64,000 bases of DNA from a bacterium (GCA_030430495.1 JAUIKM010000003.1:186001-250000); one strand, 5' to 3'. Positions 1 through 10,377 are shown, counted from the first letter of the stretch. Notes: generated from the sequence alone by a model not told the origin. Numbers and translations are program-made.

Positions 1-846
1 GCGGATGTTGTGCCGACCCGGAATCTTCAGCGTCATCTCCCCCAGCTTTTCGCCGTCGTACAGGACGTCGCATCTGGTTCCGAAGCCGGCGGCGCGGATG
101 CGCACGGCGCGCACTTCACACTGCGGCGAGAGGCCGAAGGTGATTTTTTTCTTGTTGATCTCGGGCAGGATTTCCATCACGCCGGGATCGTCGAGGCAGA
201 CGGCGACGATGCCGTAAAACGGCACTTTGTTGGCAAACTCGATGAAGGTGCGTTTCAGATCCTCAAAGTCTGTGTAGATGTCGAGGTGTTCGAGTTCGAG
301 GTTGGTTATCACGGCGATCGTCGGCGCGAGCTGCAGGAAAGAGCGGTCGTATTCATCGGCTTCAACGACGGTCCAGGAGCCGTGGCCCAGGCGCGCGTTT
401 GTGCCGCCGAGGCCGCTGAGTTTGCCGCCGACGATGACGGTGGGATCGATGTCCCCGTTCATCAGCACGAGGCCGGCCATTGACGTGGTGGTGGTTTTGC
501 CGTGCGTTCCGGCGATGGCCACGCAGTATTTGAGCCGCGTTACTTCGGCCAGCATCTCGGCGCGGCGAATCAGCGGGATGCCGCGGCGGCGCGCCTCGAC
601 GCATTCCGGATTGACGGTCGGCACGACGGCGCTGGAATAGACCACCACCTCGGCGTCGCCGATATTGTCGGCTTCGTGGCCCTCGTGAATGACGGCCCCC
701 ATCGAACTGAGGCGGTCGGTGACTTCAGAACGGCTGATATCGGAGCCGCTGACGTGAAAACCCTGATCCAACAGAATTTCGGCAATACCGCTCATGCCGA
801 TTCCGCCGATGCCAACGAAGTGCAATCGCTGAATCGTTGAAAACAT
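1..846 (-). CDS. murC: UDP-N-acetylmuramate--L-alanine ligase, N-terminal 282 residues (runs off the window)
   Basis: MurC adds L-alanine to UDP-MurNAc, the first step of the peptide stem of peptidoglycan, in the cytoplasm. Reading leftward from the ATG at 846, the frame stays open to base 1. It begins with a glycine-rich nucleotide-binding stretch (HFVGIGGIGMSGIA) and later carries the Mur-ligase ATP loop AGTHGKTTTT near residue 110, followed by EADEYDRSFL and ITNLELEHLD, all typical of MurC. The C-terminal part lies outside the window. Its upstream neighbour on the same strand is a receiver-kinase gene, not a cell-wall gene, and ftsQAZ lies more than 40 kb away, so the usual murC-ftsQ-ftsA-ftsZ order is broken here. 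Confidence 0.97.
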   Translation of the reverse strand, partial: MFSTIQRLHFVGIGGIGMSGIAEILLDQGFHVSGSDISRSEVTDRLSSMGAVIHEGHEADNIGDAEVVVYSSAVVPTVNPECVEARRRGIPLIRRAEMLAEVTRLKYCVAIAGTHGKTTTTSMAGLVLMNGDIDPTVIVGGKLSGLGGTNARLGHGSWTVVEADEYDRSFLQLAPTIAVITNLELEHLDIYTDFEDLKRTFIEFANKVPFYGIVAVCLDDPGVMEILPEINKKKITFGLSPQCEVRAVRIRAAGFGTRCDVLYDGEKLGEMTLKIPGRHNIR

Positions 847-990
847 AGTGCTCCAGATTTCAGATTGCTTCGGGTGCGACAACACCCTCCAGACACAGTG
901 ACAAACAAAAAGAAGGCCAAGCCGCATGCGGCGAAGGCAATCAAGCAGTTTTTGCAGTCCGCAAGCGCCAAAGAGCGGACCGTGACGGGT

Positions 991-2127
991 TTAGTCCCCG
1001 GAGATCTCCGCAAAAGAATCAAAGGCCAGCAGATTGAGGCGAACGGACGTTCCCGCGCCCAGCTTGCTTTCGATGGTCAGGCTGCCCTCGTGCAATTCCG
1101 CCAGCAGCCGCGCCACGGTCAGCCCCAGGCCGACGCCCTGCTGCTCGTACACCTGCCGTTCGAATTGATTGTACGCGCCGATTTTGGCAATCTGATCCTC
1201 GCTCATGCCGCGTCCTTCGTCGCGGATTTCAATTTCACAGGTCGAGCCGTGATTGCGCAGGCGAATTTCAACGCGGTCGCCTTTTTCGGAGAAACGAAAG
1301 GCGTTGTCGAGCAGCTCACTGAGAATTTTGGCGTAGTTCTCGGACGTCATGCGCACGCCTGTATCGTCGACATCCACTTTCAGATCGGCGCGGCGTTCGT
1401 ACTGTTCGGCCGCGGCCTGTGCGCGCTCCACGAGGAAATCGTGTGCGCCGTAGACTTTGTTGGCGCGAATCTCGGCCAGGCGCTCCGGCTGCGTTTGCAG
1501 TATTTGTATCTGCGTGTAGACGAGGAAATTTTCGGTCAGTTTTTCGAGGCGACGTCCGGCTTCCTTGATGGCGTGGGCCAGATCGTTGATATCGGCTTTA
1601 TCCATGGTCGTCGTCGAGGTGTCGGCCGTGGCGCGCACAATCTCCTCGGAATAGCCCAGGATGCCGCTGAGCGCGGTGCGGAATTCGTGCGGCAACGCAT
1701 AGGTGATATTGCCGCGCAGTTCGTCGAGTTTCTCCTCGTATTTTTCGTCCAGCAACTGCTTTTTGCTGAACTGGGAGGTGACGGCGTTGATGAGTTCAAC
1801 GGTGGTGAAGGGTTTGGTCAGATAGTCGTCCGCGCCCAGTTCCATGCCGCGGCGCATGTCGGTTTTCTCGGCCTTGGCGGTCAGGAAAATAAAAGGCGTC
1901 GTGCTGTGTTTGTCGCTCATCTTGCGCAGCTCGGACAGCACGCCGAAGCCGTCGAGGCGCGGCATCGAGACATCGCACAGAATCAGGTCGGGATCGAAGT
2001 CGCGCACCTCCTCCAGTCCGTCCACGCCATCCTCGGCAATACGCGTGGAATAGCCTTCAAAACGCAGAGTTGTAGCGATGTTCTCGCTGATAAAATCTGT
2101 GTCCTCTATTATCAGAATCTTCTTCAT
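991..2127 (-). CDS. Receiver-histidine kinase hybrid (response regulator domain first)
   Basis: A two-component signalling protein of about 378 residues. It starts with a CheY-like receiver domain: the acidic pair near the N-terminus (IIEDTDF), a phospho-acceptor Asp in LILCDVSMPRLDG, and a conserved Lys in DDYLTKPF. A histidine kinase module follows: H-box LPHEFRTALSGILGYSEE, N-box SELLDNAFRFSEKGD, G1 DEGRGMS and G2 GVGLGLTVARLL. There is no membrane segment, so it is cytoplasmic and probably receives its input through the receiver domain. The ATG at 2127 (MKKILII) is preferred over one four codons upstream because homologous receiver domains begin this way. The partner and target genes are not evident. 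Confidence 0.92.
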   Translation of the reverse strand: MKKILIIEDTDFISENIATTLRFEGYSTRIAEDGVDGLEEVRDFDPDLILCDVSMPRLDGFGVLSELRKMSDKHSTTPFIFLTAKAEKTDMRRGMELGADDYLTKPFTTVELINAVTSQFSKKQLLDEKYEEKLDELRGNITYALPHEFRTALSGILGYSEEIVRATADTSTTTMDKADINDLAHAIKEAGRRLEKLTENFLVYTQIQILQTQPERLAEIRANKVYGAHDFLVERAQAAAEQYERRADLKVDVDDTGVRMTSENYAKILSELLDNAFRFSEKGDRVEIRLRNHGSTCEIEIRDEGRGMSEDQIAKIGAYNQFERQVYEQQGVGLGLTVARLLAELHEGSLTIESKLGAGTSVRLNLLAFDSFAEISGD

Positions 2128-2444
2128 ACACTGAGGCATTGCATTGTATCCGGGCCCGGCTCCCGGAGAATTGACCGACTAGAGTAGGATCAAAAATATG
2201 GTATTGAGACATTAAATCGATTTCTTTTTTCGCGAGCGGGCGATACACGTGGCTTAGCGGGCGAAATTACACGACAATCGCACAGTAAACTCGCTGCTGA
2301 GTCGTCCATATTGTCTTCTGTCCCGCAGGCCGCGGCCCGGAGGCCGACGCCGCGGAAGGTGGAAACCGGCGGAGAGCGCAGCAGGAGCGCAGCCGGACCA
2401 CACATCACGCCGCACAAGCGCAGAACAATCCGAGGGTGAATTTT
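2128..2444. other. Divergent intergenic region between the kinase gene and icmF
   Basis: About 317 bases with no supportable gene. It should hold the promoters of the leftward kinase gene and the rightward mutase gene. I could not identify convincing -35/-10 pairs. The only clear signal is the GAGGG ribosome-binding site of the mutase at 2432-2436. Confidence 0.5.
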
Positions 2445-5400
2445 ATGGAAACTGCTCTTTACGAACCCAGGCACAAACTCCGCATCGTCACCGCAGCCTC
2501 CCTGTTCGACGGGCACGACGCTTCGATCAACATTTTCCGGCGGATCATGCAGGGTTCGGGCGTGGAGGTGATCCATCTGGGGCACAACCGCTCGGTACAG
2601 GAAATTGTCGACTGCGCCATCCAGGAAGACGCCCAGGCCATCGCCGTGACGAGTTATCAGGGCGGCCACGTGGAGTACTTCAAGTACATGCGCGACCTGT
2701 TGCTGGAGCGCGGCGCGGGACATATCAAAATATTCGGCGGCGGCGGCGGTACGATCCTGCCGGAGGAAATCGAAGAGCTGCACAAATACGGCGTCACGCG
2801 CATATACTCGCCCGAAGACGGACGGCGCATGGGCCTGCAGGGCATGATCAACGACCTGCTGAAACAATCGGATTACGACACGGCCGCCGCGGGCAACGGC
2901 GTCGCACCGGAAACCATTCTGCAGCGCCGCCCGGGCGCACTGGCGCGCACAATCACACTGCTTGAAAATCACCCCGACCGCGCCGAGAAAGTCATCGCCT
3001 CGCTGAACGGCAGCGCGCAAACGACGCGCACGATCCCGATTATCGGCATCACCGGTACGGGCGGCGCGGGCAAAAGCTCGCTGACCGACGAACTGGTGCG
3101 GCGTTTTCTGAACGACTTCGAAGACAAATCCATTGCGATCATCTCCGTCGACCCGTCCAAACGCAAGACGGGCGGCGCGCTGCTGGGCGACCGCATCCGC
3201 ATGAACGCCATCGGCAGCGAGCGCGTTTACATGCGCTCGTTTGCGACGCGGCAGGCGCACCTGGCGATGAACAAAAATGTCAGGCCGACGATCGACATCC
3301 TGAAGGCGAGCGGCTTCGACCTGATTATCGTCGAGACGGCGGGTATCGGCCAGAGCGATACGCAGGTGACGGAACTGGCGGACGTCTCGCTCTACGTCAT
3401 GACGCCCGAGTTCGGCGCGGCGACGCAGCTCGAAAAGATCGACATGATCGACTTCGCCGACCTGATCGCCATCAACAAATTCGACAAACGCGGTGCGGCC
3501 GACGCGCTGCGCGACGTGCGCAAGCAATACCAGCGCAGCCACCGTTTCTTCGACAGGGCCGTCGACTCAATGCCGGTCTACGGCACCATCGCCTCCCAAT
3601 TCAACGACGCGGGCGTCAACTCGCTCTACCGCGCCCTGATTGACTTGCTTGTCGAACGGCTGGAACTCGACTGGACCTCACGTTATGAAATCACGGCGGA
3701 GATGAGCCGCAAGGTCTACGTGATTCCACCGGAGCGCACGCGTTACCTGGCTGAAATCGCCGAGGACATCGAGCGCTACGACGCATACGTCGACCGGCAG
3801 GCCGAGCTGGCATCGCAGCGCTACAAACTTTCGTACGCGCTGGAGCAGCTGGAGGCCGGCGGCGCGGCGCACAGAGAGCTGAGCGCCAAGCTGCAGGACG
3901 TGGAGCGCAATATGGACGCGGCCGCCGGCGCCGTGCTGGCCGACTGGGCGGACAAACGCGCGCGCTACCAGGCCGACGAATTTGTGTACACGGTGCGCGG
4001 CCGTGAAATCCGCGTGCAGAATTACACCGAATCGCTCAGCCACAAGCGCATACCAAAAATCTGCCTGCCGACCTACCGGGACCACGGCGACATCGTGCGC
4101 TGGGCGATGCAGGAAAACGTGCCCGGCGAATTCCCCTTCACCGCCGGCGTGTATCCCTTCAAACGCACGAATGAAGACCCGACGCGGATGTTTGCAGGCG
4201 AAGGCGGGCCGGAACGCACGAACAAACGCTTCCACTATCTGAGCGCGGGCATGCCGGCGGCGCGCCTGAGCACGGCTTTTGACTCGGTGACGCTCTACGG
4301 CGAAGATCCGGCGGTGCGCCCCGACATCTACGGCAAGATCGGCAACTCGGGCGTGAGCGTCGGCACGATCGACGACGCCAAAAAACTGTACTCGGGCTTC
4401 GACCTCTGCAAAAACACGACCTCGGTCTCGATGACGATCAACGGCCCGGCGCCGATGCTGCTGGGCTTTTTCCTGAACGCCGCGGTGGATCAGCGCTGTG
4501 AGCAGTACATCCGCGCCGAGGGCCTGGAAGAGGAAGTCGAACAGAAAATCGAATCAATCTACGCGGAGCTGGGCGCGGAACGTCCGCGATACAACGGTGA
4601 ACTTCCGAAGGGCAACGACGGCCTGGGGCTGATGCTTCTGGGCGTCAGCGGGGATGAAGTCCTGCCGCCGGACGTCTACGCCAGGCTCAAAGCCGAAGCG
4701 CTGCAGAGCGTGCGCGGGACGGTGCAGGCCGACATCCTCAAGGAAGACCAGGCGCAGAATACCTGCATTTTCTCGACCGAGTTTGCGCTGCGCCTGATGG
4801 GCGACATCCAGGAATACTTCATCGACAGGGGCGTGCGAAATTTCTACTCCGTGTCGATTTCGGGTTATCACATCGCCGAGGCGGGCGCCAACCCAATCAC
4901 GCAGCTGGCCTTTACGCTGGCCAACGGCTTCACCTATGTGGAGTACTACCTGAGCCGCGGCATGGACATCAACAAGTTCGCGCCGAACCTCTCGTTTTTC
5001 TTCAGCAACGGCGTCGACCCCGAGTACGCCGTGATTGGTCGTGTTGCGCGGCGCATCTGGGCCAAGGCGCTCAAACTGAAGTACGGCGCGGACCAGCGCT
5101 CGCAGATGCTGAAGTATCACATCCAGACGTCGGGCCGTTCGCTGCACGCGCAGGAAATCGACTTCAACGACATCCGCACGACGCTGCAGGCGCTCTACGC
5201 GATTTACGACAACTGCAACTCGCTGCACACCAACGCCTATGACGAGGCAATCACGACGCCGACGGAAGAGTCGGTACGGCGCGCCGTGGCGATCCAGTTG
5301 ATTATCAACAAGGAACTGGGCCTGGCCAAAAACGAAAACCCGCTGCAGGGCGCGTTTATCATCGAAGAGTTGACGGACCTGGTGGAAGAAGCGGTACTGA

Positions 5401-5813
5401 GCGAGTTCAAACGCATCACCGAGCGCGGCGGCGTGCTCGGCGCGATGGAGACGATGTATCAGCGCGGCAAGATTCAGGAAGAATCGCTCTACTACGAAAC
5501 GCTCAAACACAACGGCGACCTGCCGATCATCGGCGTCAACACCTTTTTGAACAAGGACGGCGGCAGCTACGAAACGCCGGAGGAAGTCATCCGCTCGACC
5601 GAAGATGAAAAGCAGGCGCAGATCAAAGCGGTGCAGGCGTTTCAGCAGCGCAACCGCAATCGCGCGGCCGATAAAATCGACGCACTTAAACGCGCGGCGA
5701 TCAATAATGACAACATCTTCGAGCAGTTGATGGACGTGTGCAAGGTGGCGTCGCTGGGCGAAATTTCACAGGCGCTCTACGAGGTCGGCGGTCAGTATCG
5801 AAGGAACATGTAA
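2445..5813 (+). CDS. icmF: Fused B12-dependent acyl-CoA mutase with built-in G-protein chaperone (IcmF)
   Basis: IcmF interconverts isobutyryl-CoA and n-butyryl-CoA (some members act on related acyl-CoAs) using adenosylcobalamin. All three modules are visible in the usual order: a cobalamin-binding domain with LFDGHDAS (the His that ligates cobalt), a MeaI-type GTPase with [14 protein letters not shown] and later INKFDKRG, and a TIM-barrel mutase domain ([17 protein letters not shown], then [11 protein letters not shown]). The length of 1122 residues fits the family. Start: a GTG lies three codons upstream, but the ATG at 2445 has GAGGG eight bases before it. The gene appears monocistronic and ends in a strong terminator. 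Substrate preference cannot be read from motifs alone. Confidence 0.96.
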   Translation: METALYEPRHKLRIVTAASLFDGHDASINIFRRIMQGSGVEVIHLGHNRSVQEIVDCAIQEDAQAIAVTSYQGGHVEYFKYMRDLLLERGAGHIKIFGGGGGTILPEEIEELHKYGVTRIYSPEDGRRMGLQGMINDLLKQSDYDTAAAGNGVAPETILQRRPGALARTITLLENHPDRAEKVIASLNGSAQTTRTIPIIGITGTGGAGKSSLTDELVRRFLNDFEDKSIAIISVDPSKRKTGGALLGDRIRMNAIGSERVYMRSFATRQAHLAMNKNVRPTIDILKASGFDLIIVETAGIGQSDTQVTELADVSLYVMTPEFGAATQLEKIDMIDFADLIAINKFDKRGAADALRDVRKQYQRSHRFFDRAVDSMPVYGTIASQFNDAGVNSLYRALIDLLVERLELDWTSRYEITAEMSRKVYVIPPERTRYLAEIAEDIERYDAYVDRQAELASQRYKLSYALEQLEAGGAAHRELSAKLQDVERNMDAAAGAVLADWADKRARYQADEFVYTVRGREIRVQNYTESLSHKRIPKICLPTYRDHGDIVRWAMQENVPGEFPFTAGVYPFKRTNEDPTRMFAGEGGPERTNKRFHYLSAGMPAARLSTAFDSVTLYGEDPAVRPDIYGKIGNSGVSVGTIDDAKKLYSGFDLCKNTTSVSMTINGPAPMLLGFFLNAAVDQRCEQYIRAEGLEEEVEQKIESIYAELGAERPRYNGELPKGNDGLGLMLLGVSGDEVLPPDVYARLKAEALQSVRGTVQADILKEDQAQNTCIFSTEFALRLMGDIQEYFIDRGVRNFYSVSISGYHIAEAGANPITQLAFTLANGFTYVEYYLSRGMDINKFAPNLSFFFSNGVDPEYAVIGRVARRIWAKALKLKYGADQRSQMLKYHIQTSGRSLHAQEIDFNDIRTTLQALYAIYDNCNSLHTNAYDEAITTPTEESVRRAVAIQLIINKELGLAKNENPLQGAFIIEELTDLVEEAVLSEFKRITERGGVLGAMETMYQRGKIQEESLYYETLKHNGDLPIIGVNTFLNKDGGSYETPEEVIRSTEDEKQAQIKAVQAFQQRNRNRAADKIDALKRAAINNDNIFEQLMDVCKVASLGEISQALYEVGGQYRRNM

Positions 5814-5841
5814 CAGCGCTTCCCCGGCAGATGCAATACAA

Positions 5842-5872
5842 AAGCCCGATGCAAATGCGTCGGGCTTTTTTT
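5842..5872. terminator. Intrinsic terminator after icmF
   Basis: An 8-bp perfect stem (AAGCCCGA / TCGGGCTT) with a 10-nt loop is followed by a T-tract on the plus strand. On the other strand the stem is followed by a short T-run as well, so it may also serve the converging transporter gene. Confidence 0.9.
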
Positions 5873-5926
5873 GTTTAAGGGCGCGCGGCGCTATCGGCAG
5901 CTATTCGACTTGCCTGCACGCGGGGC

Positions 5927-6850
5927 TCAGTGACTGTGATTGTGATGCGCGTGGGCGTCGATGCCCGAAAGTTCGTTGTGGCAATCTTCGTCTTCGAACT
6001 CGATTTCAATGGTCGTGTGGCTGATCGGAATTTTGCGCAGCATGCCGCGCACGGACTGTTTGATGGTAAATATCTGTCTGACGCTGAGGCTGGGGCTGAC
6101 GACGACGTGCACGCTCATCACGTGATCGATGCCGTCGAGCGACCAGACTTGCAGATCGTGGACGGACTTGACGTTGTCGACGGTCATGAGTTTGTGTTCC
6201 AGCGAGGGTATATGGACGGTTTCGGGCACGCCCTGCATGAAGATACGGACGGTTTTGCGCGTGTGGCGCAGCACGTTAAACAGGACGTAACTGGTGATCA
6301 ACATCGAGAGCAGCGGATCGAGGATATACCAGTCGGTAAACAGAAACAATCCGCCGACGATGAGCACCGCCACCCATCCGAGCACGTCTTCGATCAGATG
6401 CCAACTGACCATTTTTTCATTTAAACTTTTGCCTTTGCTCAGGAAAAATGCGGCAAAACCATTGACGGCAATCCCGAGGACGGCCAGCAGCACCATGCCT
6501 TCGCCCGAAGCCGGTTCGGGGTTAAACAAACGCGGAATGTTGTTGGCAAAGATGAAGAGCGAACCGATTATCAGCACCATGCCGCTGAACAGCGCTCCGA
6601 GCAAGGAAAAGCGCTGATAACCGAAGCTGAACTTGTTGTCGCCTCCCCGTCCCGACTTGTGGTGCAGGTACCAGGCCACGCCGAGGGTAAGGCTGTCCCC
6701 CATATCGTGCAGCGCATCGGAGAGGATGGCCATGCTGTTGGTCATCACGCCGCCGACGGCTTCGATGATGGTAAATCCGAAATTCAGGAAAAAGACGAGG
6801 CGCAGTCGTTTGCGCGCATCGTCGTTTTGTTTGGTTGGGATGAAGTGCAT
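5927..6850 (-). CDS. Cation diffusion facilitator (CDF) metal exporter, CzcD/ZitB type
   Basis: An inner-membrane antiporter that exports Zn2+ or similar divalent ions using the proton gradient. The 307-residue protein has about six hydrophobic segments. The metal-site signature of CDF proteins is seen in segment 2 (SDALHDMGDS, an H-x3-D pattern) and again in segment 5 (HLIEDVLGW). The cytoplasmic C-terminal domain carries the expected VHDLQVWSLDG and HVVVSP strands and ends in a His-rich tail (HAHHNHSH), which often binds metal. It converges with icmF, with a terminator between them. Metal specificity is not decidable from the sequence. Confidence 0.94.
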   Translation of the reverse strand: MHFIPTKQNDDARKRLRLVFFLNFGFTIIEAVGGVMTNSMAILSDALHDMGDSLTLGVAWYLHHKSGRGGDNKFSFGYQRFSLLGALFSGMVLIIGSLFIFANNIPRLFNPEPASGEGMVLLAVLGIAVNGFAAFFLSKGKSLNEKMVSWHLIEDVLGWVAVLIVGGLFLFTDWYILDPLLSMLITSYVLFNVLRHTRKTVRIFMQGVPETVHIPSLEHKLMTVDNVKSVHDLQVWSLDGIDHVMSVHVVVSPSLSVRQIFTIKQSVRGMLRKIPISHTTIEIEFEDEDCHNELSGIDAHAHHNHSH

Positions 6851-6986
6851 GGGCGCATCGCAGCTAATGAGACATGCGGCCTGCGGCGCAATGGCGCGGT
6901 TCAGGCGGGGCGCTATATGCGGAAAAATTCGGGGATGGCAAAACGGGTATGCATGACGCGTTCAGACTTTGCCTGTTTCGCTGCCG

Positions 6987-7405
6987 TCATCTCGTATCTG
7001 ATTTTATCACGTCTGACGCAAAAGCCCACGCATTGCCGTCGGGATCTTTGACTTCCACAGACACCACAATGCCGTCGGCAAGAGATGCCGGTTCGTCCTA
7101 GCGCATTGGGACATCATGTTCACGACATCTGGCCGGAACGGCCTTCAGACCTGGAACGAGAATGGTGAGATGGGCTTCCAAAGAATCGTTCGCGTCAGGA
7201 TGTTCAGGCCATCGCGCCCTGCCACTTCTGGGTACCAGCTCCTCCGTGGCTCGCACCAATGCGAAAATCAGCGCACCCTACTCGCCGCAAGTAGCATAGG
7301 GCTGTTCTCCCATCTCCGTCAATGCGACGATGTCGGTGAAAAAGTGCCGGCTTTTGGGGACGTCATTAGCCGCAGGGAAAGGTTCGTAACTCTGACTTGT
7401 GTCAT
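6987..7405 (-). pseudogene. Broken VOC-superfamily (glyoxalase/bleomycin-resistance-like) gene
   Basis: On the minus strand an ATG at 7405 with AAGGTG upstream opens MTQVRVTNLSLR, then the frame shifts. The continuing frame reads ANDVPKSRHFFTDIVALTE, the classic start of a VOC domain, and runs to the VOC ending VVSVEVKDPDGNAWAFA before its stop at 6987. Two in-frame TAG codons interrupt it (about 7278-7280 and 7098-7100). Restored length would be about 139 residues, normal for a one-domain VOC protein. The gene is therefore inactivated by one frameshift and two stops. It lies exactly where the AT-richer region begins. Confidence 0.75.
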
Positions 7406-7812
7406 CGAGTCACCTTACTGGACTCATAGTGTTTTCAATGATTGGTTTTCAGGGATCGGTAAAGAGTACAGTTGGTTTTGGAGACTTTTGCAGTTCAGGT
7501 ATGTGAATAGATACCTGCAATTAGTATTGTGTACTATGCTGATGTGAAGTTGGGGTGGTGTAGAAAAGCGCAGAGGTGCAAGTCTGTCTAATCCGCCGAA
7601 TACAAACGACGAAATACGCTTGACAACGCCGATGTGAGCGGCCATGCTGTAGAGTCGCCGACCAAGTTGGTTTGGTTTGTGCCATACTATTCAACGATCC
7701 CTCCCTCTATTGTGTCGTTCAACACTGAACAATAGCTACAATTTCTACTACTTTTATTATATTTATCAACTGATTATTTTCAGCACACTACAAAGTAATT
7801 ATTTGCTGCCCA
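7406..7812. other. AT-rich intergenic stretch before the anticodon-nuclease gene
   Basis: About 400 bases with no convincing gene. It becomes strongly AT-rich towards 7,740-7,800, where the promoter of the following gene should lie. No tRNA fragment or integrase remnant was found here that would mark the left border of the imported segment. Confidence 0.4.
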
Positions 7813-10017
7813 ATGATTGACTCCATCTCTTTGGCCAATACTGCTTCATATTCACAGACTCCGCAAGTTCTGAAAGAACTGAAGTGCATCAACTATATAT
7901 TCGGGGCTAATGGCACAGGTAAGACGACCATTTCCAGAGTAATTGCCAATTACAGAGAGTACCCGGCCTGTACCGTTGCCTGGAAAGACAACACCCCCCT
8001 AGATTCTTTTGTGTACAACAGTGACTACGTAAATCGAAATTTCAATCAGTCTGTTGAAATACCGGGTGTATTTACACTTGGGCAAGACAGTATTGAACTA
8101 GAACGGAAAATTACTGAACTAAAAAATAATCTCGAAACTGCCCGCAAAGATAAAGCAAGACTTCTCATCACACTCAAAGGGAATGACAACACAAATGGCA
8201 AGACTAACGAGCTTGCTCAAGTTCAGGAGGCATTTCGGAAAGCATGTTGGAATTCAAAGCTTAGTTTTGGGGAATTGCCCAATGAAGTTTTCAGAGGGTT
8301 TCACAGTGACAGCAAGAGGTTCGTAAAAGAAGTGCTCCATCGCCACGACAACAATGATGACACTGTAGTTGAATCGTTTGAGCATCTCAAGGAGCAAGCG
8401 GAAAAACTGTTCAGCAATGAACTGAACGCCTTCCCACTTATTCGCAATCTACAGAATAAAAAGGTTCTTGGACATGAAAACAATTCGGTATTACAGATAA
8501 TCATTGTCGGCAGACAGGATATAAACATTGCATCAATGATTGAGCATCTTGACAATTATGGCTGGGTAAACACGGGGCGTCACTACTTTGAACAAAACAA
8601 CGGCATTTGTCCATTTTGCCAACAAAAAACAACAGATCAATTTCGGCGAGAAATGGAGAAGTACTTTGATGAACAATCTGAAAACAATAAAAGGCTGATT
8701 GAAGAATTGCGCGTCCAATATGAACGTGATGCTACACTACTAGTTGAAGAACTAGATGACTTTTTATCACTTAGCTCAGACTTTCTTGACAAGGAACAGC
8801 TTAGGCAGGTCACCGAAAGAGTTAAACTAAAACTGGATAAAAATTCATCGATAATATCCAAGAAGCAAGACCACCCCCACCAGAGATTTGAGTTGGACTC
8901 TCTGGAGCGGGAATTAGGCGAGATCGAATCGATTCTGGAGACCACAAACAATGAAATATCAGCCCACAATGACATTGTTCACAATGTTGATGAAAAGAGA
9001 ATGGAGATCAAATCAAAGGCATGGAGACTTGTCACACATGAGTTAGGAGCCAAAATAGATGATCACTTGGAAAGTGTAAACGACTTGGAGTCGGCTATTA
9101 GCAGTCTTAACAAAAAAATCTCGGAAAAAGATCACGAAATCAGAAATATTACACAAGACATACAAATTCTTGAGCAGCAGGTTACGGGAGTAGATTCAAC
9201 TGTCACTGAGATCAACGAACTTCTCCTTTCACTCGGATTTAACGGGTTTAAATTGAAAGTTGCTGGAAATTCAAATGCATATAAGATAGTTCGAAATGAC
9301 GGTCAGGACGCAAAGGAAACACTCAGCGAGGGCGAAAAAGCCTTTGTGACATTTCTGTATTTCCATCAATCTCTAAAAGGAAGCCATTCTCCAGATGGAA
9401 CGACCTCGGATCGAGTAGTAGTGTTTGATGATCCTGTGTCCAGTCTTGATGCAGATATACTGTTCATCGTGTGCAGGTTAATCAAGGGATCCATTGAAGA
9501 AGCAGTGCACAATACTGGCAACATCAAACAGGTCTTTGTCTTAACTCACAACATCTACTTTCACAAGGAAGTCACGTTTGATCAGAACAGAGGCGTGAAG
9601 AATAAACGAAATTCTGAAACGTTCTGGATTGTACGCAAACTCCAATCAATATCAGAAGTTGAGTACTATGAATACAATCCAATCAGATCATCTTACGAAT
9701 TACTGTGGAGTGAGATAAAAGGTGACAAGATTAATTCTCTCACGATAAGAAACACTATGAGAAGAATCCTTGAATACTATTTTAAAATGTTAGGCAGCAC
9801 CAATCTGAAAGATCTTCCCGGTAAATTTGAAGGTCAGGATAAAATGATCTGCAACTCACTCATTTCATGGTTACAATCGGGCTCCCACGATGCAGGTGAA
9901 GACTTGTATGTTAGTACTACTGATAGTGAAATTCAAAGAAATAAAGTTGTTTTTCAGCAGATATTCGTAAAAACTGGACATGAAGCTCATTATCAGATGA
10001 TGATGCGAGAGACTTGA
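7813..10017 (+). CDS. rloC: RloC-like AAA_13 ATPase, probable anticodon nuclease
   Basis: RloC proteins are SMC/Rad50-like ATPases fused to a nuclease that attacks the tRNA anticodon loop, giving abortive antiviral defence. Visible here: Walker A at residues 31-39 (GANGTGKTT), long coiled coils either side of a C-P-F-C motif at 266-269 that matches the RloC zinc hook, an ABC signature (LSEGEKAF) and Walker B (VVVFDDPVSSLD). A C-terminal domain has Arg650, Glu654 and His692, spaced much like the Arg-Glu-His triad of PrrC/RloC nucleases. The length of 734 residues fits RloC. No restriction-modification genes flank it, as known for RloC but not for PrrC. Cleavage specificity is not predictable. 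Confidence 0.82.
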   Translation: MIDSISLANTASYSQTPQVLKELKCINYIFGANGTGKTTISRVIANYREYPACTVAWKDNTPLDSFVYNSDYVNRNFNQSVEIPGVFTLGQDSIELERKITELKNNLETARKDKARLLITLKGNDNTNGKTNELAQVQEAFRKACWNSKLSFGELPNEVFRGFHSDSKRFVKEVLHRHDNNDDTVVESFEHLKEQAEKLFSNELNAFPLIRNLQNKKVLGHENNSVLQIIIVGRQDINIASMIEHLDNYGWVNTGRHYFEQNNGICPFCQQKTTDQFRREMEKYFDEQSENNKRLIEELRVQYERDATLLVEELDDFLSLSSDFLDKEQLRQVTERVKLKLDKNSSIISKKQDHPHQRFELDSLERELGEIESILETTNNEISAHNDIVHNVDEKRMEIKSKAWRLVTHELGAKIDDHLESVNDLESAISSLNKKISEKDHEIRNITQDIQILEQQVTGVDSTVTEINELLLSLGFNGFKLKVAGNSNAYKIVRNDGQDAKETLSEGEKAFVTFLYFHQSLKGSHSPDGTTSDRVVVFDDPVSSLDADILFIVCRLIKGSIEEAVHNTGNIKQVFVLTHNIYFHKEVTFDQNRGVKNKRNSETFWIVRKLQSISEVEYYEYNPIRSSYELLWSEIKGDKINSLTIRNTMRRILEYYFKMLGSTNLKDLPGKFEGQDKMICNSLISWLQSGSHDAGEDLYVSTTDSEIQRNKVVFQQIFVKTGHEAHYQMMMRET

Positions 10018-10163
10018 GATTCAATTTCAAACTATAGGTTTCAATAATCCAGACATGTTTCATCTTTCCTGACATAACGACTTGGTAATTTTTCGAATTT
10101 GAACTGCCAACAATTCAACCGGCCTGCAGATTCAACTGGCTATTTCGACTGTCCAAAAAACAA

Positions 10164-10194
10164 AACCCCTGCAAGTTGTTAACCTACAGGGGTT
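10164..10194 (-). terminator. Displaced original terminator of the tRNA-Phe gene
   Basis: An 8-bp stem (AACCCCTG / CAGGGGTT) with a T-rich tract on the minus strand. It has the same layout as the hairpin beside the intact tRNA-Phe at 32,285-32,317. It lies immediately outside the left att copy, so it is most simply the chromosome's own tRNA-Phe terminator, separated from its gene by insertion of the element. Confidence 0.75.
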
Positions 10195-10208
10195 CGTCAG
10201 CTCTACGC

Positions 10209-10233
10209 TGTGGTCAGGGAGGGAATTGAACCC
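10209..10233 (-). repeat. Left attachment core (attL): 3' fragment of tRNA-Phe
   Basis: These 25 bases match 32,319-32,343 at 24 positions (the only change is T for C at 10,227) and correspond to the acceptor and T-arm 3' side of tRNA-Phe. Beyond base 10,233 similarity to the tRNA stops, so this is not a second tRNA gene. It is the duplicated core expected after integration into a tRNA 3' end. Confidence 0.9.
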
Positions 10234-10345
10234 ATGTATTGATCGATTCTGTTCTTTGTCATACTTTACAGTAAAACGTCGATTACGAAAGAAAAACGGC
10301 ACTTATTGCAAAGTACTCGCCCGTTTCCGCCACCCCAATAAATGA

Positions 10346-10377
10346 AAAGTGTATGAAATGTGTATGACACTCATACG
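10346..10377. promoter_or_regulatory. Left arm-type repeats, likely integrase-binding or operator sites
   Basis: Two copies of GTGTATGA start exactly 11 bases apart (10,349 and 10,360). The second is part of a perfect inverted repeat, GTATGA-CAC-TCATAC (10,362-10,376). The block 10,346-10,368 matches 32,252-32,274 at 21 of 23 positions in the same orientation. Its place between the core and the integrase start suits either integrase arm sites or autoregulation of the integrase gene. Confidence 0.6.

Noticed and set aside
792-1022. Small hydrophobic protein between the kinase gene and murC
   Set aside because: It overlaps both genes and has no independent start signal.
7424-7645. 73-codon gene on the minus strand
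   Set aside because: Unremarkable composition, no start signal and no family.
10209-10233. A second tRNA-Phe gene
   Set aside because: Only 25 bases of the 3' end are present. No anticodon or acceptor 5' strand follows.
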